A stretch of 64,000 nt of DNA from Gammaproteobacteria bacterium 50_400_T64 (GCA_002162755.1 MAAS01000018.1:1-64000), one strand, 5' to 3'; positions 49,382 through 58,305 are shown, numbered from the stretch's first letter. Translations and numbers: made by a program. Notes: generated from the letters alone by a model not told the origin.

Positions 49382-50194
49382 ATGTCAAAGATTTCTATTT
49401 CAATGGAAGGTAAAGTTGCGCTCATTACCGGCTCTGCCAGAGGCCTGGGTGCCGAGATTGCCAAAACTTTATCGCGTGCTGGCGCAGCCATCATGATCAC
49501 CGATATTCTGGAAGACCTTGGTCGTGCGACGGTTAAAGAAATCGAAGAGGCCGGTGGCCAGGCTGCATTTTTACCTCATAATGTCACTAACGAAGCAGAC
49601 TGGGAGCGCGTAACAGCTGAAACCGTCAAACACTTCGGCGGCCTTGATGTGGTTATCAATAACGCCGGCATCGAAATCTGTGCCTTATTTGAAAACACCG
49701 AGCTGGAAGACTTTAAACGTATCCTCGACATTAATGTCAGCGGCGTTTTCCTCGGCCTAAAGCACGCCTGTAAAGCCATGAAGCCCGGCGGCATTGCCGG
49801 TAAAGGTGGCTCCATCATCAATCTGTCTTCGGTTGCCGGCCTGCGCGGTTACTCCGGCCTCGGCGCTTACTGTGGCAGCAAGGGTGGCGTTAAACTGCTG
49901 ACGAAAGCAGCGGCTGTTGAGTTCGCCAGTTTGAAATACGGTATTCGCGTTAACTCGATTCACCCCGGCCTGATCCCCACCAACATGGGCGAAAGCGTTC
50001 TTCAGGGTTTTGTCGACGCGGGTCTCGCACCTTCAGCGGAAAAAGTACACGAAGCATTTGAACGCAGCACGCCACTGGGAATGGTTGGCCAGCCCTCAGA
50101 TATTGCCAACGCCGCGTTGTACCTGGCCAGCGATCAGTCGCCCTGGGTTACCGGTGCAGAAATTGTCGTTGATGGCGGTACGACTGCGACCTAA
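49382..50194 (+). CDS. Short-chain dehydrogenase/reductase downstream of AraC gene
   Basis: A 270-residue SDR with TGSARGLGAEIAKTL, NNAG, and the Ser/Tyr/Lys set in NLSSVAG and YCGSKGG. An Asp ends strand 2 (IMITDIL), suggesting NAD. It begins 53 bases after the AraC stop and is followed by a strong terminator, so the two are probably one transcript. The substrate is unknown; the sequence is closest in style to hydroxysteroid or cyclic-alcohol dehydrogenases. Confidence 0.9.
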   Translation: MSKISISMEGKVALITGSARGLGAEIAKTLSRAGAAIMITDILEDLGRATVKEIEEAGGQAAFLPHNVTNEADWERVTAETVKHFGGLDVVINNAGIEICALFENTELEDFKRILDINVSGVFLGLKHACKAMKPGGIAGKGGSIINLSSVAGLRGYSGLGAYCGSKGGVKLLTKAAAVEFASLKYGIRVNSIHPGLIPTNMGESVLQGFVDAGLAPSAEKVHEAFERSTPLGMVGQPSDIANAALYLASDQSPWVTGAEIVVDGGTTAT

Positions 50195-50223
50195 CACGAC
50201 AACTGAGCCTCTTAGCTCGATGC

Positions 50224-50253
50224 AAAAAAGCCGCGATTGTTCGCGGCTTTTTT
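50224..50253. terminator. Bidirectional terminator
   Basis: A perfect 7-bp stem (AGCCGCG / CGCGGCT) with a 6-base loop is flanked by runs of As and Ts. It lies between the convergent SDR and ParA genes. Confidence 0.92.
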
Positions 50254-50298
50254 ATTGGCTTTTAGTCATCTTTTTAAATTTTTGACAATACAATTTTT

Positions 50299-50964
50299 CT
50301 AATTCTTTGGAGTAGGCAGACTGCGTTTACTGTCGAGCCAACGAAAAACCCGCGTCCAACTCTCTCGGTCATGCTGTGTTCTAGCCGGTGAAAACTCAAA
50401 AATAGATAAACCCATTTCGGCTGCACGGATATAATTTTGACTGGCACGCAGCATAGCCAGATAAGGTGTTTTTTTACCACTGGGCAATTTAATCATCTCG
50501 AGATAACCATCGAGCTCACCGGCAGCCAATGTATTCTCTCGCACGCGGTTAGCCACCGTCGCCAGTTTAACCTGGGTATTCAACACACTGCGCAAGGCAT
50601 TTAACTGGCCGATAAAATGTTCCGCAGCACGAATATCAATCGGCGACGGTAAAACGGGGATTAAAATACTATCAGCTCGTTGCACCAGATTAGCCAGAGG
50701 CCGACCACTGACAGCAGCTGGACTATCAATAATCAAATAATCCGTAGTCTTCGGGACACGAACCTGGTTCTGCCAGGCAGCCAGACCCTGAATGCGCGGC
50801 CGATCAACAGGCCTAACAGCCAGCCAATCCATACTCGAACCCTGGGGGTCAAAGTCAGCCAGCACGACCTTTTTACCCTTCAGCGCATAGTAAGCCGCAA
50901 TAGTGGTCGCCATCGTTGTTTTACCGCAGCCACCCTTAGCATTGAGCAAAAGTATCGAGCGCAT
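50299..50964 (-). CDS. ParA/MinD-family ATPase without adjacent ParB
   Basis: A 221-residue P-loop ATPase with the deviant Walker A NAKGGCGKTTMATTIA, whose first Lys is the signature Lys. It also has ADFDPQGSSMDWL (Walker A') and the switch DYLIIDSPAA. Such proteins position plasmids, chromosomes, chemoreceptor arrays or flagella. No parB, parS or chemotaxis gene is next to it, so its cargo is unknown. It sits inside a block of oxidoreductase genes, unlike any standard context. AAGG lies 7 bases before the ATG. Confidence 0.88.
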   Translation of the reverse strand: MRSILLLNAKGGCGKTTMATTIAAYYALKGKKVVLADFDPQGSSMDWLAVRPVDRPRIQGLAAWQNQVRVPKTTDYLIIDSPAAVSGRPLANLVQRADSILIPVLPSPIDIRAAEHFIGQLNALRSVLNTQVKLATVANRVRENTLAAGELDGYLEMIKLPSGKKTPYLAMLRASQNYIRAAEMGLSIFEFSPARTQHDRESWTRVFRWLDSKRSLPTPKN

Positions 50965-51049
50965 GTCATTGCCTTCTTAAATAAAAAAGGTTGGGGTATT
51001 AAGGCCAAAAAATACGACCTAAAACACCGCCAACCCCTTCATTCCAACA

Positions 51050-51814
51050 CTAGTGGCAGGTATAGCCGCCATCAATAATGAGCTCAGTACCCGTAACGTA
51101 CCTCGACTCATCCGACGCAAGATACAAAATACCGTAGCCCTGATCGTCGGGCACTGCCATATGACCAACCACAATCTCGTACTGAATACGCACCAAATCG
51201 TCCGGGCCAAATAAATCACCGGCAGTTTCTGCCATGGGTGTTTTAGTAAAGCCGGGGTGTACAGAGTTAACGCGGATATTGTATTTTTTCTCTGCACAAT
51301 ACAGCGCAGCCGATTTGGTAAACAGCCGCACACCACCCTTACTGGCATTGTAGGCCGCCGAGCGAGGGTCGCCGATAATCCCTTCGATAGAAGAGATATT
51401 GACGATGCTACCACCGCCATTGCGCTTCATTTGCTTAATGGCGTTCTGAGTACCCATAAACACGGCTTCCAGATTGACCGACTGAATAAAACGCCAGTGG
51501 GCCAAATCGCTCTCTTCGAGATCAGTCGCCGCACCCACGCCCGCATTATTCACCAGTACGTCTAAACGACCGTATTCGGCCACTACGGCGGCAATGACTT
51601 CCGGCCAACGGCTTTCAGCAGTGACATCCTGTTCAATAAAAATGGCCGCATAACCCTGGTCACGCAGTGTCTGGGCAGCAGCCTCACCCTCTTTGGGGCG
51701 AATGTCCGTAATGGCCACTTTGCCACCTTCGCGGCACATTAGCTCTGCAGCCGAGTAGCCAATGCCCCCCGTACCGCCGGTAATCAAACAGACCTTATTT
51801 TCAACTCTGCCCAT
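51050..51814 (-). CDS. Short-chain dehydrogenase/reductase, tandem paralogue B
   Basis: A 254-residue SDR: TGGTGGIGYSAAEL, NNAG, Ser in NISSIEG, Tyr/Lys in YNASKGG, and VTGTELIIDGG end. An Asp after strand 2 (ITDIR) suggests NAD. It is the same length as the next gene upstream and about three quarters identical to it by eye, with identical blocks such as GTQNAIKQMK and SAALYCAEKKYNIRVN. It lies 20 bases after that gene, so both are in one operon. The weak ribosome site suggests coupling. Confidence 0.9.
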   Translation of the reverse strand: MGRVENKVCLITGGTGGIGYSAAELMCREGGKVAITDIRPKEGEAAAQTLRDQGYAAIFIEQDVTAESRWPEVIAAVVAEYGRLDVLVNNAGVGAATDLEESDLAHWRFIQSVNLEAVFMGTQNAIKQMKRNGGGSIVNISSIEGIIGDPRSAAYNASKGGVRLFTKSAALYCAEKKYNIRVNSVHPGFTKTPMAETAGDLFGPDDLVRIQYEIVVGHMAVPDDQGYGILYLASDESRYVTGTELIIDGGYTCH

Positions 51815-51834
51815 CAGAAATCACTCGCTATGTT

Positions 51835-52599
51835 TTAGTGGCAGGTAAAGCCACCGTCAATAACAAGCTCTGTGCCGGTCATATAACGCGACTCATCAGA
51901 GGCCAAAAATAGAATACCGTAGGCTTGATCAACGGCTTCAGCCATGTGACCCATAACAATTTCACGGTTGATACGCTCAGCATCATCGGGTGAAAACATA
52001 TCAATAGCATCATCAACCATGGGCGTTTTGGTGAAACCGGGGTGCAGCGTGTTAACGCGAATATTGTATTTTTTCTCAGCACAGTAAAGTGCCGCTGACT
52101 TAGAAAATAAACGCACGCCACCTTTACTGGCATTGTAAGCACCAAAGCGGGGATCACCCACCAGACCTTCAATCGATGAAATATTAATAATGCTACCACC
52201 GCCATTGAGCTTCATTTGCTTAATGGCATTCTGGGTGCCCATAAACACGGCTTCCATATTCACTGAATTCACAGAACGCCAGTGCGCGAGGTCGCATGTC
52301 TCAAGCTCGGTTTCAGCCGCAATACCCGCATTGTTGACCATAATATCCAGGCGTCCGTACTTAGCGACAACGGCGGTAATCACTTCAGGCCAGCGTTCCT
52401 CAACCGTCACATCTTGCTCAACAAAAATAGCGTCATAACCCTGATCACGCAATCTTTGTGCAGAAGCTTCACCTTCAACCGCACGTAAATCAGAGATGAC
52501 GATTTTGCCGCCTTCTTTGCCAATTAATTCTGCAGTGGCATAGCCGATACCCGAAGTACCGCCAGTGATTAGTGCCACTTTATCTTGAACTCGTCCCAT
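51835..52599 (-). CDS. Short-chain dehydrogenase/reductase, tandem paralogue A
   Basis: A 254-residue SDR with TGGTSGIGYATAEL, NNAG, NISSIEG and YNASKGG, ending MTGTELVIDGG. GGGAG lies 6 bases before the ATG; an in-frame Met seven codons upstream is rejected. It is the upstream member of a tandem pair and has the better ribosome site. The product is probably an NAD-dependent alcohol or ketone-reducing enzyme acting on the same pathway as its twin, perhaps on a different stereoisomer. Confidence 0.9.
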   Translation of the reverse strand: MGRVQDKVALITGGTSGIGYATAELIGKEGGKIVISDLRAVEGEASAQRLRDQGYDAIFVEQDVTVEERWPEVITAVVAKYGRLDIMVNNAGIAAETELETCDLAHWRSVNSVNMEAVFMGTQNAIKQMKLNGGGSIINISSIEGLVGDPRFGAYNASKGGVRLFSKSAALYCAEKKYNIRVNTLHPGFTKTPMVDDAIDMFSPDDAERINREIVMGHMAEAVDQAYGILFLASDESRYMTGTELVIDGGFTCH

Positions 52600-52634
52600 G
52601 TCTAACTCCCCATTTTTCATTTTTAAGTTGCCGT

Positions 52635-52850
52635 TTACTGACTGTAAACGGTGTGTAAAATTTTCTCGGCTTCAGCTTTATCGACCCCATCAGTAATAAA
52701 TATTCGCTGGGGTTGTACTTCATTCCCCAGCCACTCATCAAGCCACAGCAAGGGATGCACTTTGTCCGGGGCGTAATTTACCAGTTCCTGAAAAAAGTAT
52801 CACATCGCCAGGCTCAAAGATAAATCAGGATATAGAGTAAAAGCTTAAAT
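52635..52850 (-). pseudogene. Decayed gene fragment between ligase and tandem SDRs
   Basis: A minus-strand frame ending at a stop at 52637-52635 encodes protein-like sequence including QELVNYAPDKVHPLLW, then GNEVQPQRIFITDGVDKAEA. Going upstream it is broken by a TGA at 52802-52800 beside a run of six Ts, and no start codon with a ribosome site exists. Upstream residues in the same frame (TLYPDLSLSLAM) or in a shifted frame (FEPGDVILF) look like continuations. It is best read as the C-terminal remnant of a lost gene, family not recognised. An 8-bp hairpin (CCGTTTAC / GTAAACGG) overlaps its stop. Confidence 0.55.
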
Positions 52851-52871
52851 ACCCCCTGTTGAACACCACGC

Positions 52872-54431
52872 TTAATTGACCTGTCGGGTTTGATCCCCCC
52901 AGTACTTCACACGCAGGGCTTTCTTGTCAGGCTTACCGTAAGCAGTGAGCGGAATCGCCTCAACAATATCAATCGTCTTTGGTACTTTATAAGCCGCGAG
53001 CTTGTCTTTGCAAAAAGCGATCAGTGCCTTTTCATCCAGGCCCTCATCCGCAGGCACCACCGCAGCACACACCGCTTCGCCCCAGTCTTCGTGGGGAATA
53101 CCGATAACCATCACCTGTTTAACACCGGGAAATTCCTGCACCACATTTTCAACTTCCGAGGAATACACATTCATTCCACCGGAGATAATCATGTCCTTGG
53201 AACGGTCGACAATAAACACATGACCGGTGTCGATTTGATAACCCACGTCGCCCGTCTTTACCCATTCACCCTCATAAACTTCAGCGGTTTTTTCGGGTGC
53301 GTTGTAATAACAGCTCAGGGTATAGGGTGAGCGGGCCATAATTTCACCAACCTCACCAAAGGGCAGGCTATCGCCCTTTTCATCACCAATGCGCACATCG
53401 GAGGTAATAATCGGCTGGCCGCAAGAGCCAAGAAATTTCTCATCGAGATGGTCGGCTTTAGACAATTTTGTCGCGAAGTTAGGCACTTCGGTCTGACCAA
53501 ACAGCTGCAGTAATACCGGCCCAAATTTATCGAGTACTTCGCGCAAACGCACCTTGGTAATCGGCGCAGCGCCATAAACCAGCGTGCGCAGAGTTTCGAT
53601 ATTGTGCTTGCTGGGGTCGTAGGCATCGAGCACTCGGTAAATCATCGTCGGCACCTGAAAGGTCCAGGTAATACCCTCTTTACTGATGGTTTCGAGTACC
53701 CGCTCAGGATCAAACTTACTCTGCACATAGGATGTCGCACCCTGTAACAAAGCAGTCTGTAAAAAGAAGCCCGCAGAATGGGGCAGCGGGCTAATCAACA
53801 GCAGCTTTTCGCCCTCAGCAATTTCACCGTGCACGATATGGGTCAGGCCGTTAATCATCATCGCGCCGTGGCTGTGCATCACACCTTTGGGTCGCCCGGT
53901 GGTGCCGCCGGTGTAGAGGATCAATGCCGTATCTTGCGGGCCGACTTCCTGCCACTCGAAGCTTTGTAGATCAGCGGCGAATAACTCACCCCAGCCACTG
54001 TGGCCCGCCATTACACCACTGCCGACATCATCCACCTCTAGGCGATGGGCAAGATCCGTTTTGGCCAATTCAGCTTCGTCCAGCTTGTCGATCAAAGAGC
54101 TATGCACCACCACCGCTTTGGCTCCCGAGTGACCCAGCATATAAGCAACATCATCCCGGCTGAGCATCTCGTTCAAGGGCACCTTCACCGCACCGAGCTT
54201 AATAATCGCTAAATCGGTAACAACATATTCAATACAGTTGCGCAGTAAAATCGCCACCTTGTCCTGCTTTGCCACACCATTGTTGGCGAGGTGGCCAGCC
54301 AGGTGGCTCGACAACTCATCCAGCTGTTTATAAGTATAAGCGCGCTCGCCAATCACCACCGCCGTTTTGCTGGCGTGTCGCCACAGAGCGTTGCGAAACA
54401 TAAATTGAGCTGACTGACTGGTGTGATTCAT
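52872..54431 (-). CDS. Acyl-CoA ligase (class I adenylate-forming)
   Basis: A 519-residue enzyme that activates a carboxylic acid to its CoA thioester through an acyl-AMP. Core motifs are all present: LILYTGGTTGRPKGVMHSH (P-loop-like), the WTFQVPTMIYR helix, the GD motif in VKTGDVGYQ, the hinge region VDRSKDMIISGGMNVYSSEVE (shortened) and the catalytic Lys in AYGKPDKKAL. The acid substrate is not predictable. It is upstream of the two tandem SDR genes on the same strand, with the decayed fragment between. Confidence 0.92.
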   Translation of the reverse strand: MNHTSQSAQFMFRNALWRHASKTAVVIGERAYTYKQLDELSSHLAGHLANNGVAKQDKVAILLRNCIEYVVTDLAIIKLGAVKVPLNEMLSRDDVAYMLGHSGAKAVVVHSSLIDKLDEAELAKTDLAHRLEVDDVGSGVMAGHSGWGELFAADLQSFEWQEVGPQDTALILYTGGTTGRPKGVMHSHGAMMINGLTHIVHGEIAEGEKLLLISPLPHSAGFFLQTALLQGATSYVQSKFDPERVLETISKEGITWTFQVPTMIYRVLDAYDPSKHNIETLRTLVYGAAPITKVRLREVLDKFGPVLLQLFGQTEVPNFATKLSKADHLDEKFLGSCGQPIITSDVRIGDEKGDSLPFGEVGEIMARSPYTLSCYYNAPEKTAEVYEGEWVKTGDVGYQIDTGHVFIVDRSKDMIISGGMNVYSSEVENVVQEFPGVKQVMVIGIPHEDWGEAVCAAVVPADEGLDEKALIAFCKDKLAAYKVPKTIDIVEAIPLTAYGKPDKKALRVKYWGDQTRQVN

Positions 54432-54699
54432 GGCGTGCTCTCGTGGTAATAGATAGTTTTAAAGTCGAAGGCCTATCATATAACAAGATCTCTAGTTTAT
54501 TAGGGCCCAGGTGAATTGGGACCTCGGAACATAGCGTATTACTAAGGTGCAAGTCATGCCTTCAACAACAAATTTCTCAGCCGGAAAAGAATATAAAGAG
54601 GGTGCTATTAAGGCTGTCTTAATAATCAATTGATATCTTGCCAGACTAAGGAGAGTGGGCAGCGGTACACGACCATTAACCGGACGGATGACGACAACT

Positions 54700-54750
54700 A
54701 TGAATCACGCAATTTCTCACAGACGTTATGGCAAATCCTACAAAGCGTAA
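54700..54750 (+). other. Possible 16-residue upstream open frame before the Ais-like gene
   Basis: ATG at 54700 opens a 16-codon frame, MNHAISHRRYGKSYKA, that stops four bases before a second in-frame Met of the phosphatase gene (54755) and overlaps its first ATG (54728) in another frame. It could be a leader peptide or chance. No good ribosome site is visible. Confidence 0.25.
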
Positions 54751-55504
54751 AAGCATGTCCTTTACAAAACTGCGGCCAAATTTACTTGACCACTACATAG
54801 GTTGCTCAGCCCGAAAAATGGGGGTTTGGCGCTTATCGGCATTTGTTATTTCGTTTGCCTTAATAATCGGCACAGGTTTTTTCACCCACCCTGATAGCCT
54901 GGCCCACATTTTAGAAAGCAACAGCATTGAAGCCTTCAATCTGAAGGCACATTGGGCGCAGGGAAATGTTGTCGCATTGGTCAGACATGCGGAGCGCTGT
55001 GATCATTCAGACCATCAATGCCTGAATGGAGACACCGGAATAACGGTGATAGGTAAGGATATATCGATAAAACTGGGCGACAATTTTGAATATTTTTTAA
55101 CCAGGGACCATACCGTTTTCTACAACAGTCCCCTTAAACGGACTTATCAAACAGCACAATTTATGTTTGATGGCGCCAGTACTAGCAAGGAGTGGTTGCA
55201 CGACAACTGCAAGGAAAGATTTCTAGAAGATATTCTGAAAAACAAATCAGATGGCATCAACATGGTCCTCGTCACACACAGCACATGCATAAATAACCTG
55301 CACACTTTGAATAACAACAACTTAGTTACCATTGATGCAGGCGCTGATACAAGCTATGCGCTTACCGTTTTTCTCACTATTTCAAAAGAAGATCAAAAAG
55401 CCTATGTCTTAGGCTATGTATACGCGAATGACTGGAAAAACCTTTCCCATAAGACGATAAAACTTTCAGGTGCCAAGCCTACCACTAACAAACACTTACT
55501 TTGA
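54728..55504 (+). CDS. Histidine phosphatase, Ais-like (LPS core heptose-phosphate phosphatase family)
   Basis: A 258-residue phosphatase with one N-terminal membrane helix (about 33-52), so the catalytic part is periplasmic. The active His87 is in the RHAE motif (ALVRHAERCD), and the following CLNGDTGITVIGKD stretch closely resembles enterobacterial Ais/PmrG. The second His is in VLVTHSTC. Ais removes phosphate from heptose II of the LPS core; here the same activity is an inference. The gene is 28 bases upstream of a YejM-like gene. ATG 54728 or 54755 may be the start; neither has a strong ribosome site. Confidence 0.8.
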   Translation: MANPTKRKSMSFTKLRPNLLDHYIGCSARKMGVWRLSAFVISFALIIGTGFFTHPDSLAHILESNSIEAFNLKAHWAQGNVVALVRHAERCDHSDHQCLNGDTGITVIGKDISIKLGDNFEYFLTRDHTVFYNSPLKRTYQTAQFMFDGASTSKEWLHDNCKERFLEDILKNKSDGINMVLVTHSTCINNLHTLNNNNLVTIDAGADTSYALTVFLTISKEDQKAYVLGYVYANDWKNLSHKTIKLSGAKPTTNKHLL

Positions 55505-55532
55505 TCTGATAAAAATATAAAGAAGGCACTCT

Positions 55533-57353
55533 GTGAAAGCATATCGAAACATGACAATATATTTTATATGCACATCTTTATTTAGCATATTTCTTTGCCG
55601 TGGTTTTTTTGAACCTGTCGAAAAAAGCCAGTCGATTGACACCATCTATACCGCACTACTCATTTTAACCTACGGTGTAATGTACCAGGCACCGGCCATC
55701 ATCAGCTTTCTTTTACTCAAACGCTGGCTAAGAATAGCTGTTTACACAGCCGTCATCCTTTCAATTTTCGGCCATCTATTTGTGTTCGCCGACAGTCATT
55801 TATATGACCTGTACGGCTTTCATTTCAATGGTTTTGTCTGGAATTTATTAACCACCAGAGGCGGAATAGACTCCCTCGGTGCCGACCAAACGAACACCCT
55901 GCTTATTTCAGGCTATCTGTCGGCCCTGGCTGCTGTACACGGCACAGCATTATTTCTTTCTCGCAAACAAAGAGATTTAAGCATACCAATCGGCGGCGTA
56001 TTAACTCTTCTATTGATAGCAAGCATGGGCGAAAGGGTTATTTACGGGTATAGCCATGCCATTTTATACGCCCCCGTTTTAAACAGAAGTGACGCACTGC
56101 CTTTCTACCAGCCAATGACCATGAATGGTTTTTTACATCGTCTTGGTGTCGATATCATAAAGCCATCAAAAATAGAGATTAATGAATCAACAGGCGACAT
56201 TAACTACCCCAAAAACCCCATCGTATTATCGAAGGTTGAAAAGCCTTTTAATATAATCATGCTGGTTTCTGAATCAATGCGCTGGGATTTATTGACCGAT
56301 GAAATCATGCCTCATATGAGCCAGTTTTCTCGACAGGCATGGAACTTCAAACAACATTATTCCGGCGGCAACGGTACTCGACAAGGCTTGTTTTCTCTCT
56401 TCTATGGCCTGCATGGAAACAACTGGGATGGTTTTTTACGCAGTAACAAGGGGCCTGTATTTTTTGATGTGCTCGATAATTATGAATACCAGTATTTTAT
56501 CTATACAGGGGCAAAATTCACTTATCCGGAGTTGGACCGCACCATATTTATCAACATCCCGAATGACAAATTGGTAGAAAATGGTAATGGAGAACCCTGG
56601 CAGCGGGACAGAGAAAACACATCAAGCCTGATTAACGATATGCAAATGAGAGATCAATCAAAACCATTCTTTGGTTTTATCTTTTACGAATCCACCCACG
56701 CCCGCTACTCATTTCCCGAAAACGCAGTCGTACGCGAAGACTATTTAGATTCACTCGACTATGCAGGGCTCTCACGCAAAGAACTGGCACCAAAAATTAA
56801 AGGCATGAAGGCGCGCTATATTAACGCTGCGAATGGCATAGACAAGCAATTACAACGGATTGTTGAGCACTTAAAGAAATCTTCTGATATAGAAAACACG
56901 CTGATTATTATCACTGGCGATCATGGTGAGGAATTCATGGAACGCGGACGCTGGGGTCACAATTCAGCCTTCAACGACTGGCAGGTTCGCACACCGATGA
57001 TTGTTTCCATCCCCAATACATCACCGCGATCCATCGACCAGCGCACCAGCCATATGGATGTTTGCTCTACCATTTTAAGCCGTCTGGGTGTCCAAAATAC
57101 AGTTAAGGACTACAGCCTTGGTAGGGATTTGGGTAGCCCTGTCGACCACCGTAATATCATCGTTTCAAGCTGGACTGACATTGGCCTGATCAACGACTTT
57201 GGAAAATTGACGATCCCCTTTAAATCAACAACGCAACACGAAAACCTCGCAACTGACAGCGATGACAACCCTGTTAACAGCCGTCAGCTACTCGCCAAGA
57301 TGCAGTCTATAGTTTTCAAAACCCTGGCCGACGCACGTTATTACAAAAAATAG
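55533..57353 (+). CDS. YejM/PbgA-like membrane protein with sulfatase-type domain
   Basis: A 606-residue protein: five membrane helices in residues 1-180 (with HFNGFVWNLLTTRGGIDSLG, as in DUF3413 proteins), a linker, then a periplasmic alkaline-phosphatase-like domain from about 235. Expected catalytic residues are present: Glu247 in VSESMRWD, Thr282 in GGNGTRQGLFSLFYG, and TGDHGEEF. In enterobacteria YejM (PbgA) handles cardiolipin and controls LPS synthesis; related enzymes transfer phosphoethanolamine or phosphoglycerol. The start is GTG, 6 bases after AAGG. It is cotranscribed with the Ais-like gene. Confidence 0.82.
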   Translation: MKAYRNMTIYFICTSLFSIFLCRGFFEPVEKSQSIDTIYTALLILTYGVMYQAPAIISFLLLKRWLRIAVYTAVILSIFGHLFVFADSHLYDLYGFHFNGFVWNLLTTRGGIDSLGADQTNTLLISGYLSALAAVHGTALFLSRKQRDLSIPIGGVLTLLLIASMGERVIYGYSHAILYAPVLNRSDALPFYQPMTMNGFLHRLGVDIIKPSKIEINESTGDINYPKNPIVLSKVEKPFNIIMLVSESMRWDLLTDEIMPHMSQFSRQAWNFKQHYSGGNGTRQGLFSLFYGLHGNNWDGFLRSNKGPVFFDVLDNYEYQYFIYTGAKFTYPELDRTIFINIPNDKLVENGNGEPWQRDRENTSSLINDMQMRDQSKPFFGFIFYESTHARYSFPENAVVREDYLDSLDYAGLSRKELAPKIKGMKARYINAANGIDKQLQRIVEHLKKSSDIENTLIIITGDHGEEFMERGRWGHNSAFNDWQVRTPMIVSIPNTSPRSIDQRTSHMDVCSTILSRLGVQNTVKDYSLGRDLGSPVDHRNIIVSSWTDIGLINDFGKLTIPFKSTTQHENLATDSDDNPVNSRQLLAKMQSIVFKTLADARYYKK

Positions 57354-57527
57354 ATCTAAATAATGTGGTAGAAACACAAACTAATTGATAGCTCAACCAT
57401 TAGTTCTATAAATCAAAATTTGAGTTTTTGTAGGGCTACGATGTAAAGTCGGAACACACCCGGTTGTTCTGGGTGAACATTTAGACATTGAGTCGGCAAA
57501 TCATACCGACCATTACAGGAGAGCGTT

Positions 57528-57956
57528 ATGAGTGAAACACATGCAGGAAGTTGTTTTTGCGGTGCAGTCAAAATTGAAGTAACTGGTGACCCCAAAGTCA
57601 TGGGCTACTGCCATTGCACCGACTGTGCAATGTGGGCGGGCGCCCCCATTAACGCCTTTAGCCTATGGGCCCCCGATGCGGTGAAAATTACCGCCGGCGA
57701 AGACAAACTTGGCTCTTTTGCAAAAACCGATGCCAGTCACCGACGGTTTTGCACACAATGCGGCGGACATGTATTGAGCGAGCACCCTGCCATGGGCATG
57801 ACGGATGTTTATCTCAACATCGTCCCCGGCAAAACCCATACCGGTAGCATGCACCTGTTTTACGGTGAGAAGACAATGTCCGTACCCGACGGTTTGCCGA
57901 AATTCAAAGACCTGCCAAAAGAATTTGGCGGCTCGGGAGAAACGCTCGAAGAATAA
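57528..57956 (+). CDS. GFA family zinc protein
   Basis: A 142-residue protein of the glutathione-dependent formaldehyde-activating (GFA/CENP-V) family. Zinc-binding cysteines are seen as Cys9 and Cys11 (CFCG), Cys28/30/33 (CHCTDC), and Cys75/78 (CTQCGG). AGGAGA is close before the ATG. Most family members have no proven function, and formaldehyde activation should not be assumed. It is a single-gene unit between the YejM-like and 7TMR-DISM genes. Confidence 0.88.
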   Translation: MSETHAGSCFCGAVKIEVTGDPKVMGYCHCTDCAMWAGAPINAFSLWAPDAVKITAGEDKLGSFAKTDASHRRFCTQCGGHVLSEHPAMGMTDVYLNIVPGKTHTGSMHLFYGEKTMSVPDGLPKFKDLPKEFGGSGETLEE

Positions 57957-58305
57957 CTGTCACTACTACCTGGCGGGTCAAGAATTGACATATGATCCGT
58001 CGGGTAGATAAAACCTCAATAACTCAAACTAATAAAGCGATATATTCGGGTAAAAACTATCGCCTCAGCCGAGTTTGTCTTTAACACCAGCTCTTAACAA
58101 CACAGATTTTCTATTTATTCCCCCAGCAAACCCCCACTGCTTCTTGGCGCTCATCATTTTCTGCCGAAGCGAGAAAGCGACAACTGGTGCTGCATTTTAA
58201 AAATGGCTACGGTAGACTCAATCGGAACGAAATAAAAAAATAACCAACACCCAAGCCCATTTCCAAACTTCTCGGCTTATTCAAAGAATTAATCAGGCAC
58301 GACTT
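57957..58305. other. Intergenic region (349 bases)
   Basis: No gene is supported. There is no convincing terminator after the GFA gene. The right part should contain the promoter of the 7TMR-DISM diguanylate cyclase gene, but no consensus element stands out. Confidence 0.5.

Noticed and set aside
52800-52802. In-frame TGA in the decayed fragment as a possible selenocysteine codon
   Set aside because: There is no start codon with a ribosome site upstream, no Sec-family motif and no evident downstream hairpin of the bacterial SECIS type; decay next to a T run is simpler.
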